NCBI RefSeq assembly: GCF_000350225.1
Contig: NW_005178485.1
Span: forward strand, 143,170-207,169
Reading direction: 5' to 3'
Source: Chondrus crispus
Taxonomy: Eukaryota; Rhodophyta; Florideophyceae; Gigartinales; Gigartinaceae
Length of the DNA: 64,000 nt
Under the pieces are notes generated by a model that was not told the origin of the DNA, searched no databases, and saw nothing but the letters and a program-made list of their open reading frames with translations. Position numbers and translations under genes: made by a program. This document shows positions 19,855 through 29,273 of this stretch, one piece after another; position 1 is the stretch's first letter; each line of letters starts with the position of its first letter.

Positions 19855-20231
19855 TGGGAAAAAGGGGCGGTGTTCCTCAATTTCTGGATACCAAGAACCT
19901 GCAGCTATAACAGCATGTGAAAAAGTTGGCCGGCCGGCCTAAAGGCCACCCATTACAGTATTGGTGAATATCAATGTGAAAACGCCCACAAACGTACTGT
20001 GAGTGGCCACGACTCTTCCATTTTGTTAGAAAATTCCTGTTCGGGGGTGCTTGAATGAGTCGTTGGACAATAAAAATCTCCCCGGAGATTGCTTGGATTG
20101 CGGATATCTGGGGTATGCTCAGACCGAATCCGCGCTCGCCACACGACAAGGCTATTTCCCGTCCGAACCATCTCAGAGATAGCCTATCGCGTATCTTCGA
20201 CTAGATAGGTGGCGTCCGCCTTGACAGAGGA
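19855..20231. promoter_or_regulatory. 377-bp divergent intergenic region
   Basis: This spacer must hold the promoters of the divergent genes at 17269-19854 (-) and 20232-21710 (+). It contains the perfect palindrome GGCCGGCCGGCC near 19929. Flanking inverted pieces GGCCAC...ACAGTA also occur near 19945 and 20010. CAGTATTGGTG followed by GAAAACGCCCA is present, a motif pair seen also near 12113. No TATA box is obvious. Confidence 0.4.
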
Positions 20232-21710
20232 ATGCAACGCCTTCGGGCATGCCGAGAAAGAGAAGCGCTGCCTCTACCGAATGATTTCGTCGAGGTTCTA
20301 TGGATGTTGGAAGACGATGACGACGAAGCAACGTGGTGCAGCGCGCAAGTAACGAATATTGAGGATGCTCCCGCCACGGCCGCGAACGATAAGGTTCAGG
20401 TGTTGGCGACAGCTACTTTGGAATACGAGGAGAAGGCTGCATACGGTGATCATATTCATCAAGTGGAATTCGTTGTTGGCCGTTTATTGAGACGCGCAGA
20501 GCGGGATGGAGACGAGAATAACAATCCGGTACTGACATGGCGGACGCCAGTTATTTCACAGGCTCATGACGGGATGGATGAAGCGGATAGAGACTGGACT
20601 GGAGATGATATTGCAAAAAACAGTAAGAGGCGGAGATTTGTTGACCAGTACCGGATGAAAGAACTCGCGGATATCGTTGATCGACTGAGGAAAAGCCATG
20701 CACAAGTACTTGGCCAAGTAGACATGCTAAATCGGAAGGTCGAGCTAAACAGTTGTCGGATATCGGAGGGGCTGTCGTCGACAAGGGATGAGTCCGTGCT
20801 GAAGATAGTGAACTTTCTGCGCCACCGCCTGGAAGTCGCAGTGCAGAAGTCGCTGCGTAAGCCGTCAAGTCATATTGAACAAACGTCGGCCGACAAAATG
20901 AATATAGGGACCTTAGGGGGTATGACGCAGAGCTTCATTCGGGTCGTTGCGGATTGCGAGCTGGCAGATTTTGAGTTGATAGCGAGGAATCTATACGGCT
21001 GCATGGTCGAGGACTCGACATTGCGTCTGGTGTTCTATCCTGAGTATGCAGAGACACAGGGCCCGGCCGGGACATCGCAGACATTCTACATACTGTTCAA
21101 TCGCATGGCAGGGCTTTGTTCATTTCTGGGATTATACCATAAGGCGGACCGTCTCGCGATGTTGAAGAAGGAGGGCAGTGCGGGGGTCGGAATGTTGAGG
21201 TTGATGGGTACGTATGTATATTCGAGCGATGTCGGGGCCCCCGCTGCAGTTTTTGTAGGGCACAGTTGCGGAAACACCTTCGAAAGGGATGTTGCTAACC
21301 CCGGGAGCGGAGAGCTTGTGTTGTTCAGGAACAACCGCATATGGGACTCGGAAAGCAAGACCTTCGATGCAGGCCTGCGTTGTACTAGGCGGAGGCCGTC
21401 CATAGTGGAAGACCCAAATGTGTCAAGCGCAGTTCCTCTGCCCAGTCGGGCTTTTCATTTGGTGTGGCGGAGAGCGCAAGAGGTTTCCGGGCATTGGTCT
21501 AAGAGGGACAGGAAAAGGCATGTTCGTGTTCCAGGGCAGCTGGCAGTCGTGATGCCATATGTGATGTTTGTGGGGGACTCGCATTGCGCGGACGCGCGTC
21601 GAGAGCTGAACGAAGATGCGATGAACGAAATTGTCAGTCCGGTGCACCCGGGAACTGTTGGTCAACAGGATGTGCCGGGTTCACCCAACACCGCTGGCGG
21701 TAATGTATAG
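20232..21710 (+). CDS. uncharacterised 492-residue protein with a Tudor-like N-terminus and coiled coil
   Basis: I do not recognise the whole protein. Residues about 18-95 (DFVEVLWMLEDDDDEATWCS through HIHQVEFVVGRLLRR) have the spacing of a Tudor/Agenet-like barrel: a start with VEVLW, a W..A.V strand, then a charged closing strand. A long coiled coil follows (KELADIVDRLRKSHAQVLGQ, about 141-176). A C-terminal domain of about 250 residues holds SFIRVVADCELADFELIARN, YILFNRMAGLCSFLGLYHKA and MPYVMFVGDSHCADARRELN. It is intronless and intact, with an AATAAA at 21731. Its place at the end of a +/-/+ trio of unknown genes suggests a shared origin. Tudor-like is inference from pattern only. Confidence 0.6.
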   Translation: MQRLRACREREALPLPNDFVEVLWMLEDDDDEATWCSAQVTNIEDAPATAANDKVQVLATATLEYEEKAAYGDHIHQVEFVVGRLLRRAERDGDENNNPVLTWRTPVISQAHDGMDEADRDWTGDDIAKNSKRRRFVDQYRMKELADIVDRLRKSHAQVLGQVDMLNRKVELNSCRISEGLSSTRDESVLKIVNFLRHRLEVAVQKSLRKPSSHIEQTSADKMNIGTLGGMTQSFIRVVADCELADFELIARNLYGCMVEDSTLRLVFYPEYAETQGPAGTSQTFYILFNRMAGLCSFLGLYHKADRLAMLKKEGSAGVGMLRLMGTYVYSSDVGAPAAVFVGHSCGNTFERDVANPGSGELVLFRNNRIWDSESKTFDAGLRCTRRRPSIVEDPNVSSAVPLPSRAFHLVWRRAQEVSGHWSKRDRKRHVRVPGQLAVVMPYVMFVGDSHCADARRELNEDAMNEIVSPVHPGTVGQQDVPGSPNTAGGNV

Positions 21711-21730
21711 TAATGTAGTTTATGGCTACT

Positions 21731-21736
21731 AATAAA
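21731..21736 (+). promoter_or_regulatory. polyadenylation signal AATAAA
   Basis: A canonical AATAAA 21 bp after the stop of the gene at 20232-21710. Confidence 0.5.
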
Positions 21737-22026
21737 CGACGCTGCGATACATTTACACTGAAGCGATCTCGAGCAATGAACTAAGCTCCTTCCCATTTTC
21801 CACACGTGGATGGCAGCTTCAAAGTGTTGGTACGCACCAGTACAATATCAGCCTGGATCTAGTAGAAACTAACAGATATCCGTCCTATACTATATTTTAC
21901 ATTAAAAATGGCTCATCAAGCTAGACCAGCGGTAGGTTTGATACGATCAGAAAAGTGTGCTGCGCGCGCGCCAAAAAATCTAAAACAAAATTCGAACCAC
22001 TAAATCTACCGGGCCATTCTAAAAAA
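21737..22026. other. AT-rich intergenic, no gene
   Basis: Spacer between the three-gene cassette and the copia gag fossil; nothing recognised. Confidence 0.5.
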
Positions 22027-23187
22027 TCATTTCAGATATTGAAAATATGACCTCGTAGTGCAGCGACCGTTCAAGGATGACGGTATATTGTCAAGCGTGC
22101 CGGTGAAACTTGAGAGGATCTGTTGCTTGAGAATGTGTAGCTCGGTCAACCCAATCGCAGAGTATGGCGCTCCGTCGTCGACAAGTGGCCCAACGTCTTT
22201 TTTTTGGACGGGGTTGGTTACATCTATGGTGGGGATATTTGCCATGTGGAAAGTGACTGTGTTGTTTTCTGATCTGGGGTTGAAGCTAGCACCATCTCTT
22301 GATAAAGTAGATGAAGCAGGGGTATCTGTGCTTCTGGTCTGCGGCTTGAGTCTACCGTCAGGATTATGATCTCCAGACCAGTGTCCGTACTTCTTGCAGG
22401 TGCGGCACTGTGAGCGTGATTTCAAATCAAGGAGCTGTAGAGGTGAGAGCTTACGACGGCCTCGCGGATTGCTACTTCTCCCACGAAAGTGTTCAGTTGT
22501 AGCTGCGTTGGATATAATGAGGTTCGATTGGCTGACGGTTGTATCATGTGGTCGATCGCATTGTCTCAGAACAGACGAGACAGACTGATATGATACTGCT
22601 TTCATGAATTCGTCATTTGCGGATTGGTTGTTTAGATCCGTGCCAATAGGTGAGGCAGCAGCTAAGACGGATACTCGTTGCGTGTTATCAATTGAAGCAT
22701 TGGCAATCAACATGAGAGCCGTCAGCGATTCAGGTAGCTTTGTGCTTTTTCCAATAGCATTAAACTTTGCCACTTGTGCCGCGAACCTTGATTCAAAGTT
22801 TCGTATGGACTCGCTTGAGCTGCGTTTAGTGGACAGTAGATCATTGAAGTTTCGAAACACTTCACTGACAACCGATAGAGCATCTCGTTGATACACGGCT
22901 TTCACGATAGCTTCTGCCCCTTGGTCAGATTGTATCACGTTGTCATCAATTCCGGTGCAAAGATCAGCTGCACGTCCATAGAGCTGTGACTTGAGGCAGA
23001 TGCCTCGTAGTTCTTTCGGGATTTTGTGCGAATTATGGTCATTGAGCTTGTCATGAAACGCACCCCAAAGTTTGACGGCTTCAGAGTAGTGTTGTTGGTC
23101 ACCTCGGCCGTCCGTCCATGGGACCGACTTTATATCCCAGGAGAACTTTGGCCGGGTCGGAACATTGGAACCGTGGGCTGGGCCCAT
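22027..23187 (-). mobile_element. copia-type LTR retrotransposon fossil, gag and start of protease
   Basis: A 386-codon minus-strand frame opens with a gag-like helical region (AVKLWGAFHDKLND, ESIRNFESRFAAQVAKFNAI). It continues to a zinc-knuckle-like CRTCKKYGHWSGDH and an aspartic-protease start PLVDDGAPYSAIG. This order, gag, knuckle, protease in one frame, is that of Ty1/copia polyproteins. Integrase, RT and RNase H are absent downstream, so it is a broken 5' piece. Neither LTR was delimited. It is not demonstrably the same element as the copia pol pieces at 1-3590. Confidence 0.65.
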
Positions 23188-23553
23188 AACTAAGAGTAAG
23201 CTGATTTGGGAGCAGGGGGGGCAATCAGGTTACTGTATCTTTGTGGGATCAGAGTAGGGAGCGGGCGAAGGAAGTGAACAGTAGCGAAACAATGATTTAC
23301 GTGGTATCGTGCGTATCTTCCTTGTCCTCTTTTTTTCTGTTGCAGCCGTGTGGACGTGTGCTTTATACTGATGATGTGTTGGCAAGTTGTGTTTGAATAT
23401 GTCGTGCACAAGAGTACGTGATATGTTGTGATGAGCACTGAGGCTGCATTTGATAATCGTTGCATTTGAATAAAAGTGTTTGAATGAAGGGACGTGAGAG
23501 GCATGTCCGTTGGAGTGAGGGGTCGTGAGATATCCGAATTCAAAATTATCATA
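23188..23553. other. leader or LTR remnant upstream of the gag fossil
   Basis: No gene is seen. By position it should contain the untranslated leader and perhaps LTR of the minus-strand copia fossil, cut by the Harbinger element starting at 23554. No primer-binding site could be identified. Confidence 0.3.
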
Positions 23554-23568
23554 GGTACGGTATGGATT
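23554..23568 (+). repeat. left terminal inverted repeat of Harbinger element
   Basis: GGTACGGTATGGATT; pairs with 26840-26854 (13/15). Confidence 0.6.
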
Positions 23569-23723
23569 CCCATACTGTACATTGAAAATTTTACCTTTTG
23601 TTCCAAATAGAGTACAGTATCAGAATGTATGTTTTTGGAGTGGCGCTCCATATACTGTAGGACGAGGCGAAAGCGCCATCACCAGGACGGCACTCACACT
23701 TTGGTCCCGGACTCCATTGCACT

Positions 23724-24946
23724 ATGGATCGAGACACTGACGAAGAACATCTCCCTTCCTTTGCAGAGATGCAGGCGCTATCAACAGCGATACAGAGGCG
23801 CAGAAAATCACGCCTCATTGTGATACTGTGCTAGTTCCTGTACTGCAGCCTCTATCGCCAGAGAGCACGAAGTACTAACACAATCCGGACCTCCTGTTCG
23901 TTTTCCTCGATGCACGCAGCGGTGACGGCATTGTTTTTCAAGCGATTATACCGAATGCCCTTGCCTGTATTTCTGGACCTTGCAGAAAAGCTCGTCCGAG
24001 AGTACAACGGTCCATGTAGGAGATCGTGCCCTTTGCTTCGCCTGCCAGTAACTATCCGATGACTAGCAGGAGGTTCATATCTGGACCTGTCTGTCGCGCA
24101 TTCACAACCACCTTTGTCCATTTACTACTACATTGATCAAACACTTGACGACCTCGACCTCGAGCTCCCTTTGTCGTTTCCGTACAGTGATCTTGCGTGG
24201 CTTGAGAAGGTTTCAGGTGGATTTTCGAGAGGAGGAACAAGTGTTTTGCGCGGGTGTTGCGGTGCGCTCGATGGCACTGCCATAAAAATCAAGGAACCAA
24301 GTCGAATTGAGGTTCCCAATTCCTCATCCTACTACAATCGCAAGGCCTTTTTTGCCCTGAATGTTCAGGCAATGTGTGACTCGTTCTACAGGTTTACATA
24401 CGCTGGATGCCTCGCCGCAGGATCAACGCATGACAGTACGGTATATAGCATAACCTCCCTAGCTGCGCTGTTGGCAAAACGCGACAATGGACTACATCAA
24501 GGATATTGGGTGGCAGCAGATGACGCCTACACATGTTCAGAGAGGTTGTTGACGCCCTGGCCGGGTCGTGGGCTGTCTACAGCAAAGGACTGTTTCAATT
24601 ATTGGCAATCTTCAGCTCGCATTTTTATTGAACAGGCTTTCGGTATGCTGGTTGCTCGCTGGGGGTGTTATGGCGACCGTTGTCGTGCCACTTGCCCAAA
24701 AGTGTCCACGTTGTCATGGTATGCTGTAAACTCCATAACTACATTATTGATCGAAACGCTGACCTCGAGGTTCCAAATCCTTCTCATGAAGATGACCTAG
24801 GTCATATGTGTGGACCTGACCGTACTGCCCACTTACAAGACGAGTGTGACTTGATGGATCATCGCCGACGTCGGGACCTGGATACCTCAATTTTACGACA
24901 ACATTTTACTGATAACATTCATAACCTTGCTATCCGTAGACCATAA
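23724..24946 (+). pseudogene. PIF/Harbinger transposase (HARBI1-like, DDE_Tnp_4), inactivated
   Basis: The catalytic core is clear: first Asp in GALDGTAIK (codon 24270), second in VAADDAY (24519-24524), Glu in FIEQAFGM (24630), with YYNRKAFFALNVQA and GSTHDSTVY in between as in HARBI1. Translation could start at ATG 23724. In that frame a TAG lies at 23832-23834 and a TGA at 24060-24062, the latter replacing the position before LAGGSYLDL that is usually Trp. At about 24661 a run of G precedes a frame change; the usual C-terminus (VCCKLHNYIIDRN) continues in another frame to 24946. So the copy has two nonsense codons and one frameshift, unless short introns hide some of these. It would have acted with the Myb-like partner encoded at 24969-26645. 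Confidence 0.85.
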
Positions 24947-24968
24947 ATTCGGTCTTTGTACATAATCA

Positions 24969-26645
24969 CTACTCATTTCCAGAAGAGTCATCCTCGTCCA
25001 GAGTACCCATATGTTTTGCAATTGAATTCCTCGTTTTGCGCATCAGTTTTAAACGAAGAGACCTGTAGCGCTTATCTTCTTCGTCAATTGGAGCGCTGTC
25101 TACAGTTGCCAAACCCTTTAGGTCATCACGTAGTTGTCGCTCGAGATCCAGTAGGTCCCTGACTGTAGCAACTGTTTCTGAACAGGAGGGATTTATTTTG
25201 GTTCCTGATGCAGCCTGACTTTTTTCACCGGTTCCATTATGGCTCCCAGCATGACCGGGAGAGTGCTGAAAAATTATTGGCGTAGGAGCAGTCTGCTCAG
25301 TCGCCATTTGCTTGACAACTTGAGCAATGTCCATTAGGCCATCGTCCCGACGTCTTTTACGCCCAGAGTATGAGTCCGATGGTACTGTAGACCTTGTAGG
25401 AGAAATCTCCTCAACTCCGCTTTCTCCCCTTGCATGTCGCGGTAGAGATCTTAAAACTGCATCTATACTCGGGAGTTGTTTAAATACACAATGCATGTAG
25501 CACAAGGAGTCGTCCCCTCGCGTGAATGATGGAAACATCTCAGAATCAGATTGTCCCGATTTTTCAAAGTTGTTGCAAGCTACTGTGTACAGTGATCGCA
25601 GACGAGTCTATCTTTGCTTTAAAGTAGTTCCATCCCTCGGGAAGGGATGTAGGCTAGCATCAAATGTACTCAACAAATCACTGACAATGCCATCGACGGG
25701 CTCCGGTGGGGATGGTACAAATTCTCGATCATTGAACAGATCTTGAAATTCATGCGCAAAAGGGTCATGACGTCCTTCATCAAGCTCCGCTCGCGTCTCT
25801 GCCCTCTGATACATGCGCTGTAGCACTGTTTAATTCCTAGCATCAGCCACCACATGACAGAGACGAGCTGTTTCATGTCGGGTCCAGTTGGGGGCACGAG
25901 ATCTCAGCGGTACTCTTTGATGAGAACCGCTGGTCTGCCCTCCCAAAATTGACACATCAACACACCCCACCTCTTCCCACTCTCTTGCAAGGGTCGATAT
26001 GCGTTCCGGGCTATCGATTCCGTGTGTGCGCAGCCGTGCAGCTAGCACGCCTTTTCGGCCGTTGCTAGAAATTCCGAGACGACGTAATGCCCTAGATAAT
26101 ATTGCCTGTGGTAGCTTGTCTGGGGAAATCCCAACGCGACAGGGCGAGTCTACATGTGCAAAACCTGCCAGGACTTGCCGAGTGGGTGCGTGGGAGGATG
26201 GAGTAGTGAACTCTTCTAAGACTTGTGCGCCATGTGGATGGTAAGAGTGACTCCTTGATTCGACACCCCGACGTAAAGGGGCTTGAGGTGAAGGCGATAA
26301 AAGCGGGTAGGGGTTTTGGCTTTCAACTGGGGGATGGGTTTCAGGGGGGGTTTGTTCGGGATCATACAGGGAGGGAAAAATGGAGGGGGGTGGTTGTGTG
26401 AGGTCTTCACTTTGCGCCACATGGATGTGTTGGGGGCTCGGGGTGCTCTGTGCCGCGACGGGTGCGGTACGACGTGCGGCATCTCGACGGTTCATGGTGT
26501 CGTGCGGGTTCGGTGGATATGAGGGACGGCGAGGAGAGGACATATTTGTGTCGGAGGGGTTGGGAAGGCTTTGAGGTGAGAGGAGGGTGGATAGGTGCGG
26601 TTCTGTGTTTTTGAACAGGACCGAGGGCGAAATTCGAGGTGACAA
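24969..26645 (-). pseudogene. Harbinger partner protein: SAP motif plus Myb/SANT-like domain, with two nonsense codons
   Basis: One minus-strand frame runs from 26645 to 24969, broken by TAA at 25830-25832 and TAG at 25608-25610. The first 180 codons are Pro/Ser-rich. Then comes a SAP-like helix pair, ILSRALRRLGISSNGRKGVL with LAARLRTHG, and a Myb/SANT-like start (APNWTRHETARLCHVV) that continues across the TAA into QRMYQRAETRAELDEG. The last part has a basic cluster GRKRRR and a coiled segment (RDLLDLERQLRDDLKGLATV). In PIF/Harbinger elements the Myb-like ORF binds element ends and brings the transposase into the nucleus. The SAP motif as an extra DNA-binding module is unusual. Convergent with the transposase, 22 bp apart. 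Confidence 0.7.
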
Positions 26646-26839
26646 TCAGTATTTGGGTTTTTTGTAAGAGCGTGAGATCCCGATTCGGGGCTGGGAATCG
26701 TTTTCCATACACAAAACAGCCAGCGGGACTTGCGGCAGATCGGCTTGCAAGTCCCATAAGTGTGGCATGCGGAATGGAGCTCGTGTATGGGATGAGAATA
26801 TTTTTGGTAGGGTATGCCAAATGAGCGTCTGCCATCCAA

Positions 26840-26854
26840 AATCCATGCGGTACC
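26840..26854 (-). repeat. right terminal inverted repeat of Harbinger element
   Basis: Reverse complement reads GGTACCGCATGGATT; pairs with 23554-23568. Confidence 0.6.
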
Positions 26855-26920
26855 GTACATTAATTTTTGGAGTTAGAACGACCCTAAGTCTTAGCTAAAC
26901 GCTCCTGCTATCAACTTGAT

Positions 26921-26977
26921 AGTTGTCGAATGCTTAAGATATATCCTTGAAGGATATATTTTAGGCATTCGACAACT
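26921..26977. repeat. 57-bp near-perfect hairpin (27-bp arms, 3-nt loop)
   Basis: Arms 26921-26947 and 26951-26977 pair at 25 of 27 positions around a TGA loop. It sits just outside the right end of the Harbinger element, upstream of a decayed second transposase. It might be a subterminal palindrome of that second element, a small fold-back element, or an RNA hairpin; the loop is too small for an ordinary microRNA precursor. Confidence 0.85.
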
Positions 26978-27069
26978 GCATGGCTTTTATTGATCTTACA
27001 ATTACTTCCATCGCTCAACTGAGTCATTTGGAAGTCCAATACGTATCATAGCATAACCACCATCTCACG

Positions 27070-27545
27070 CATACGTTGAAATTCAAATCCATCACATCCC
27101 CTGATGGCTTGGCTACACATACTGCGGGCCAAATCGGCCCTCCACTTCCAAAGCGAGTTAGAGGAGTCTACACCGCAGATAATGTTCGTCGATGGGAAAT
27201 AATATTACAATTATGGAGTTTCCGGGTACAAAGAGCATTTCTTTTGACATGTGCCCTACGATGGGGCCAACCATACTGCTCACCCATGCGCTTCAAATTT
27301 TGATATGTCTAACGTGCGAGTCACCCTGGAGTTTTATTTAAGTATATCAAGCTCCAATGGTTCACCACACACTACAAAAAGATTTGGACAGGGAAGTTGC
27401 CTGTAGGTGCTTGTGACAAAGCCGCCATTCTTATGGCCAACCTCTTAAATTGCGTTCATCCCAACACTATCTCTCAGTGTGTCTCTTTCGAACATTCTTG
27501 GAATATCATCTGAAACACAAGTACAATAGACGTCCTTTTCTCTCT
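27070..27545 (+). pseudogene. decayed PIF/Harbinger-like transposase, C-terminal part
   Basis: Pieces of a DDE_Tnp_4-type transposase can be seen in order: KFKSITSPDGLATHTAGQ, resembling the PDG..hl.GP block before the second catalytic Asp; later FDMSNVRVTLEF, resembling MS..Rv.VE; then MANLLNCVHPNTISQCVSF, resembling the final LxNxxxC helix. They fall in different frames with stops between. This is much more degraded than the element at 23554-26854 and represents an older insertion, probably paired with the convergent gene at 27775-28756. Confidence 0.5.
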
Positions 27546-27774
27546 ATGTTATGTTCATGCCTTCTCTCCTCGTCCGAGGGCGCAGAGCGATGCGAGGAGC
27601 CGCACTTTGTCCACAGCCCCGCAGGGAGCCCTGCGCCAGCAGCGCCCGCGGGGTTTTTAAGGTCAGGCTGGCGCATTTATGTTGCTGGCAAGGGCAAAGG
27701 ACAACCGTTCTATTGGTTTCGGTATAACTTTTGCGAAGCTACTTCATATCCTGCGTGAAGGCATGAGTTCATCA
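27546..27774. other. spacer, no gene
   Basis: Short GC-rich spacer between two decayed convergent transposon genes; nothing recognised. Confidence 0.4.
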
Positions 27775-28756
27775 TCATCTTGCATTTTTTAGTTCAAGTT
27801 TATGCTGCGCATTGCGTTCCTCTCTTTCCAGTTCGCGCCCGTTCTCGCAGTCAATACGTGCCATCTCTACCCGGTCGCGCTCTACCGCCAGTCTCTGTGT
27901 CTCCAAAGGAAGGTGCACCATATCTGCATCCCGAAATGCAATTCCAAAGCTTTCTAGTTCACCTCCTAGCGCGTCCCTAGTGCGCAATCGGCAGATGCGA
28001 CAATTCTTCCGCGCGCACAGCTGGCCGTTATCCCCTTCAATTGTTTCTTGATCTTCGTCCTCGATATCTTCTTCACTGTCTGAGCGCCTTTGCGTCTGTG
28101 ATCGGGCTGTCAGAGGTTTTATAGTCTTTACTAGCTTCGCATCTCTCTCTCCTTGCGGAGCAGCTTCTGCCTTTCTATACTTCTCCATGTCTTTCCAACC
28201 TCCTTCCATCATCCCTATCCGTTCATCGAGCTCCTATATATCCCCACTAACCCCCCAATAGTCTTCTACCAGCACCATCGCGTCGGTCGAACGCCTCTTG
28301 CATCTTCTGGTAGCGGTCTTGGACGCGTTTAACAGTGCCTTTCTGAGTCAGTTGACTGTTCAGGTTTGCCACGCCGCCGCCTGTCCGAATCGCTTCTGAA
28401 TCTCTGTATACCCGGAATCTGTGCCTCAGCTGCAGCAAATCACGTGCGAGTATAAGGTCATCTTCCGCTGTAAACTTGGGGCGACGGCCACCCTTCTTTT
28501 TCAGAGAGGTATCAAGCGCACAATTGACATCGATGCGCTCAGGGATTTTGGGGATGGTGAGATCGAGGGTAGGAGATGGCGGCGATGAAGAGGGGAAACC
28601 CTCGGCCATTCTGCAGGTGATGGTGATTGTGGTATAACTACCTTCAACCCGACCACGCGGGATGAAGGGGGGGTTAGAGGTAGGGGAGCGCTCTCTGGTT
28701 AGATACGCACGCGAGTGAATTACCGTACGGAAAGGACGCGTATAGAGGGAAGGCAC
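27775..28756 (-). pseudogene. Myb/SANT-like transposon partner gene, broken into two frames
   Basis: The upstream part (28756 to 28247) carries a Pro/Ser-rich front and GRRPKFTAEDDLILARDLLQ, the start of a Myb/SANT-like DNA-binding domain, continuing through VKRVQDRYQKMQEAFDRRD. The downstream part (28212 to 27775) is a coiled, charged C-terminus (RLAVERDRVEMARIDCENGR) in a different frame, with a stop and a G run between. This layout is the same as the Harbinger partner gene next door, so I read it as the second ORF of the older element at about 26870-28790. A frameshift or a short intron near 28213-28260 separates the halves. Function of the family is element-end binding. Confidence 0.5.
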
Positions 28757-29273
28757 ACGTGGCTGATGACGCTCAGCCGGTCGGAGGTGCTAAAACGGGA
28801 CGGCCGGTTACGGGTTAGAAGCCCGATCTAAAAGGGAAAACCAGAACAGATGTATCTAATAGCCGTAAAGGGAAGGGAGGCGAGTCTCCCTCCTCTTTAC
28901 TGGGACGGGGCAGGTGCCCCCGGTCTTAATCCCTAAGTGGGACGCCCGGACACTTGTCCCGCTGCAGTAAATGTTACTTACTGAATGCAAGCTTCTGTGC
29001 ACAATTACTTGACGTGTGCCATTAACTACTAATTACTGTCTAACCAACCGTACCGATTACACACGTGTGCACGTGGCCACGCCAGCGGTCGTACCACGTG
29101 TGGCCCGCGGGGTATAACTGTACTCCGCAGCGGGTGCGAGTACGCCCGCTCGCTAAAGTTGCACCTGCTATCCCGTTCGGTTCACATCTGCCCGGGGTGG
29201 TCGTGGTACACAATTGTACTACAGACCCCCTTCCTTATTTCGCGACACGTCCCCGACGAGGCCGAGATCTACA
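28757..29273. other. intergenic with a short hairpin and CACGTG-rich promoter-like stretch
   Basis: Imperfect hairpin arms lie at 28865-28879 and 28886-28900 (13 of 15). From about 29060 there are repeated CACGTG and CACGTGTG motifs and GGGGTATAA near 29110, like the U3 regions of the LTRs elsewhere in the window. An LTR-like end ATTGTACTACA lies at 29213-29223. No gene. Confidence 0.35.

Larger units (their letters stand above)
23554..26854. mobile_element. PIF/Harbinger DNA transposon, about 3.3 kb
   Basis: Two convergent genes typical of this superfamily, a DDE transposase (+) and a Myb/SANT-like partner (-), lie between short inverted ends. GGTACGGTATGGATT at 23554-23568 matches the reverse complement of 26840-26854 at 13 of 15 positions. 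PIF/Harbinger elements normally make 3-bp target duplications; I could not settle these because the exact ends are uncertain by a few bases. Both genes carry nonsense codons, so this copy is non-autonomous now, but their small number suggests it died recently. Confidence 0.8.

Noticed and set aside
23190-23651. Minus-strand open frame upstream of the copia gag fossil
   Set aside because: Crosses the Harbinger left end and has no protein-like pattern; a chance opening.
28962-29223. Small LTR bounded by TGCAG and CTACA
   Set aside because: No second copy, target duplication or primer site found, so boundaries cannot be supported.
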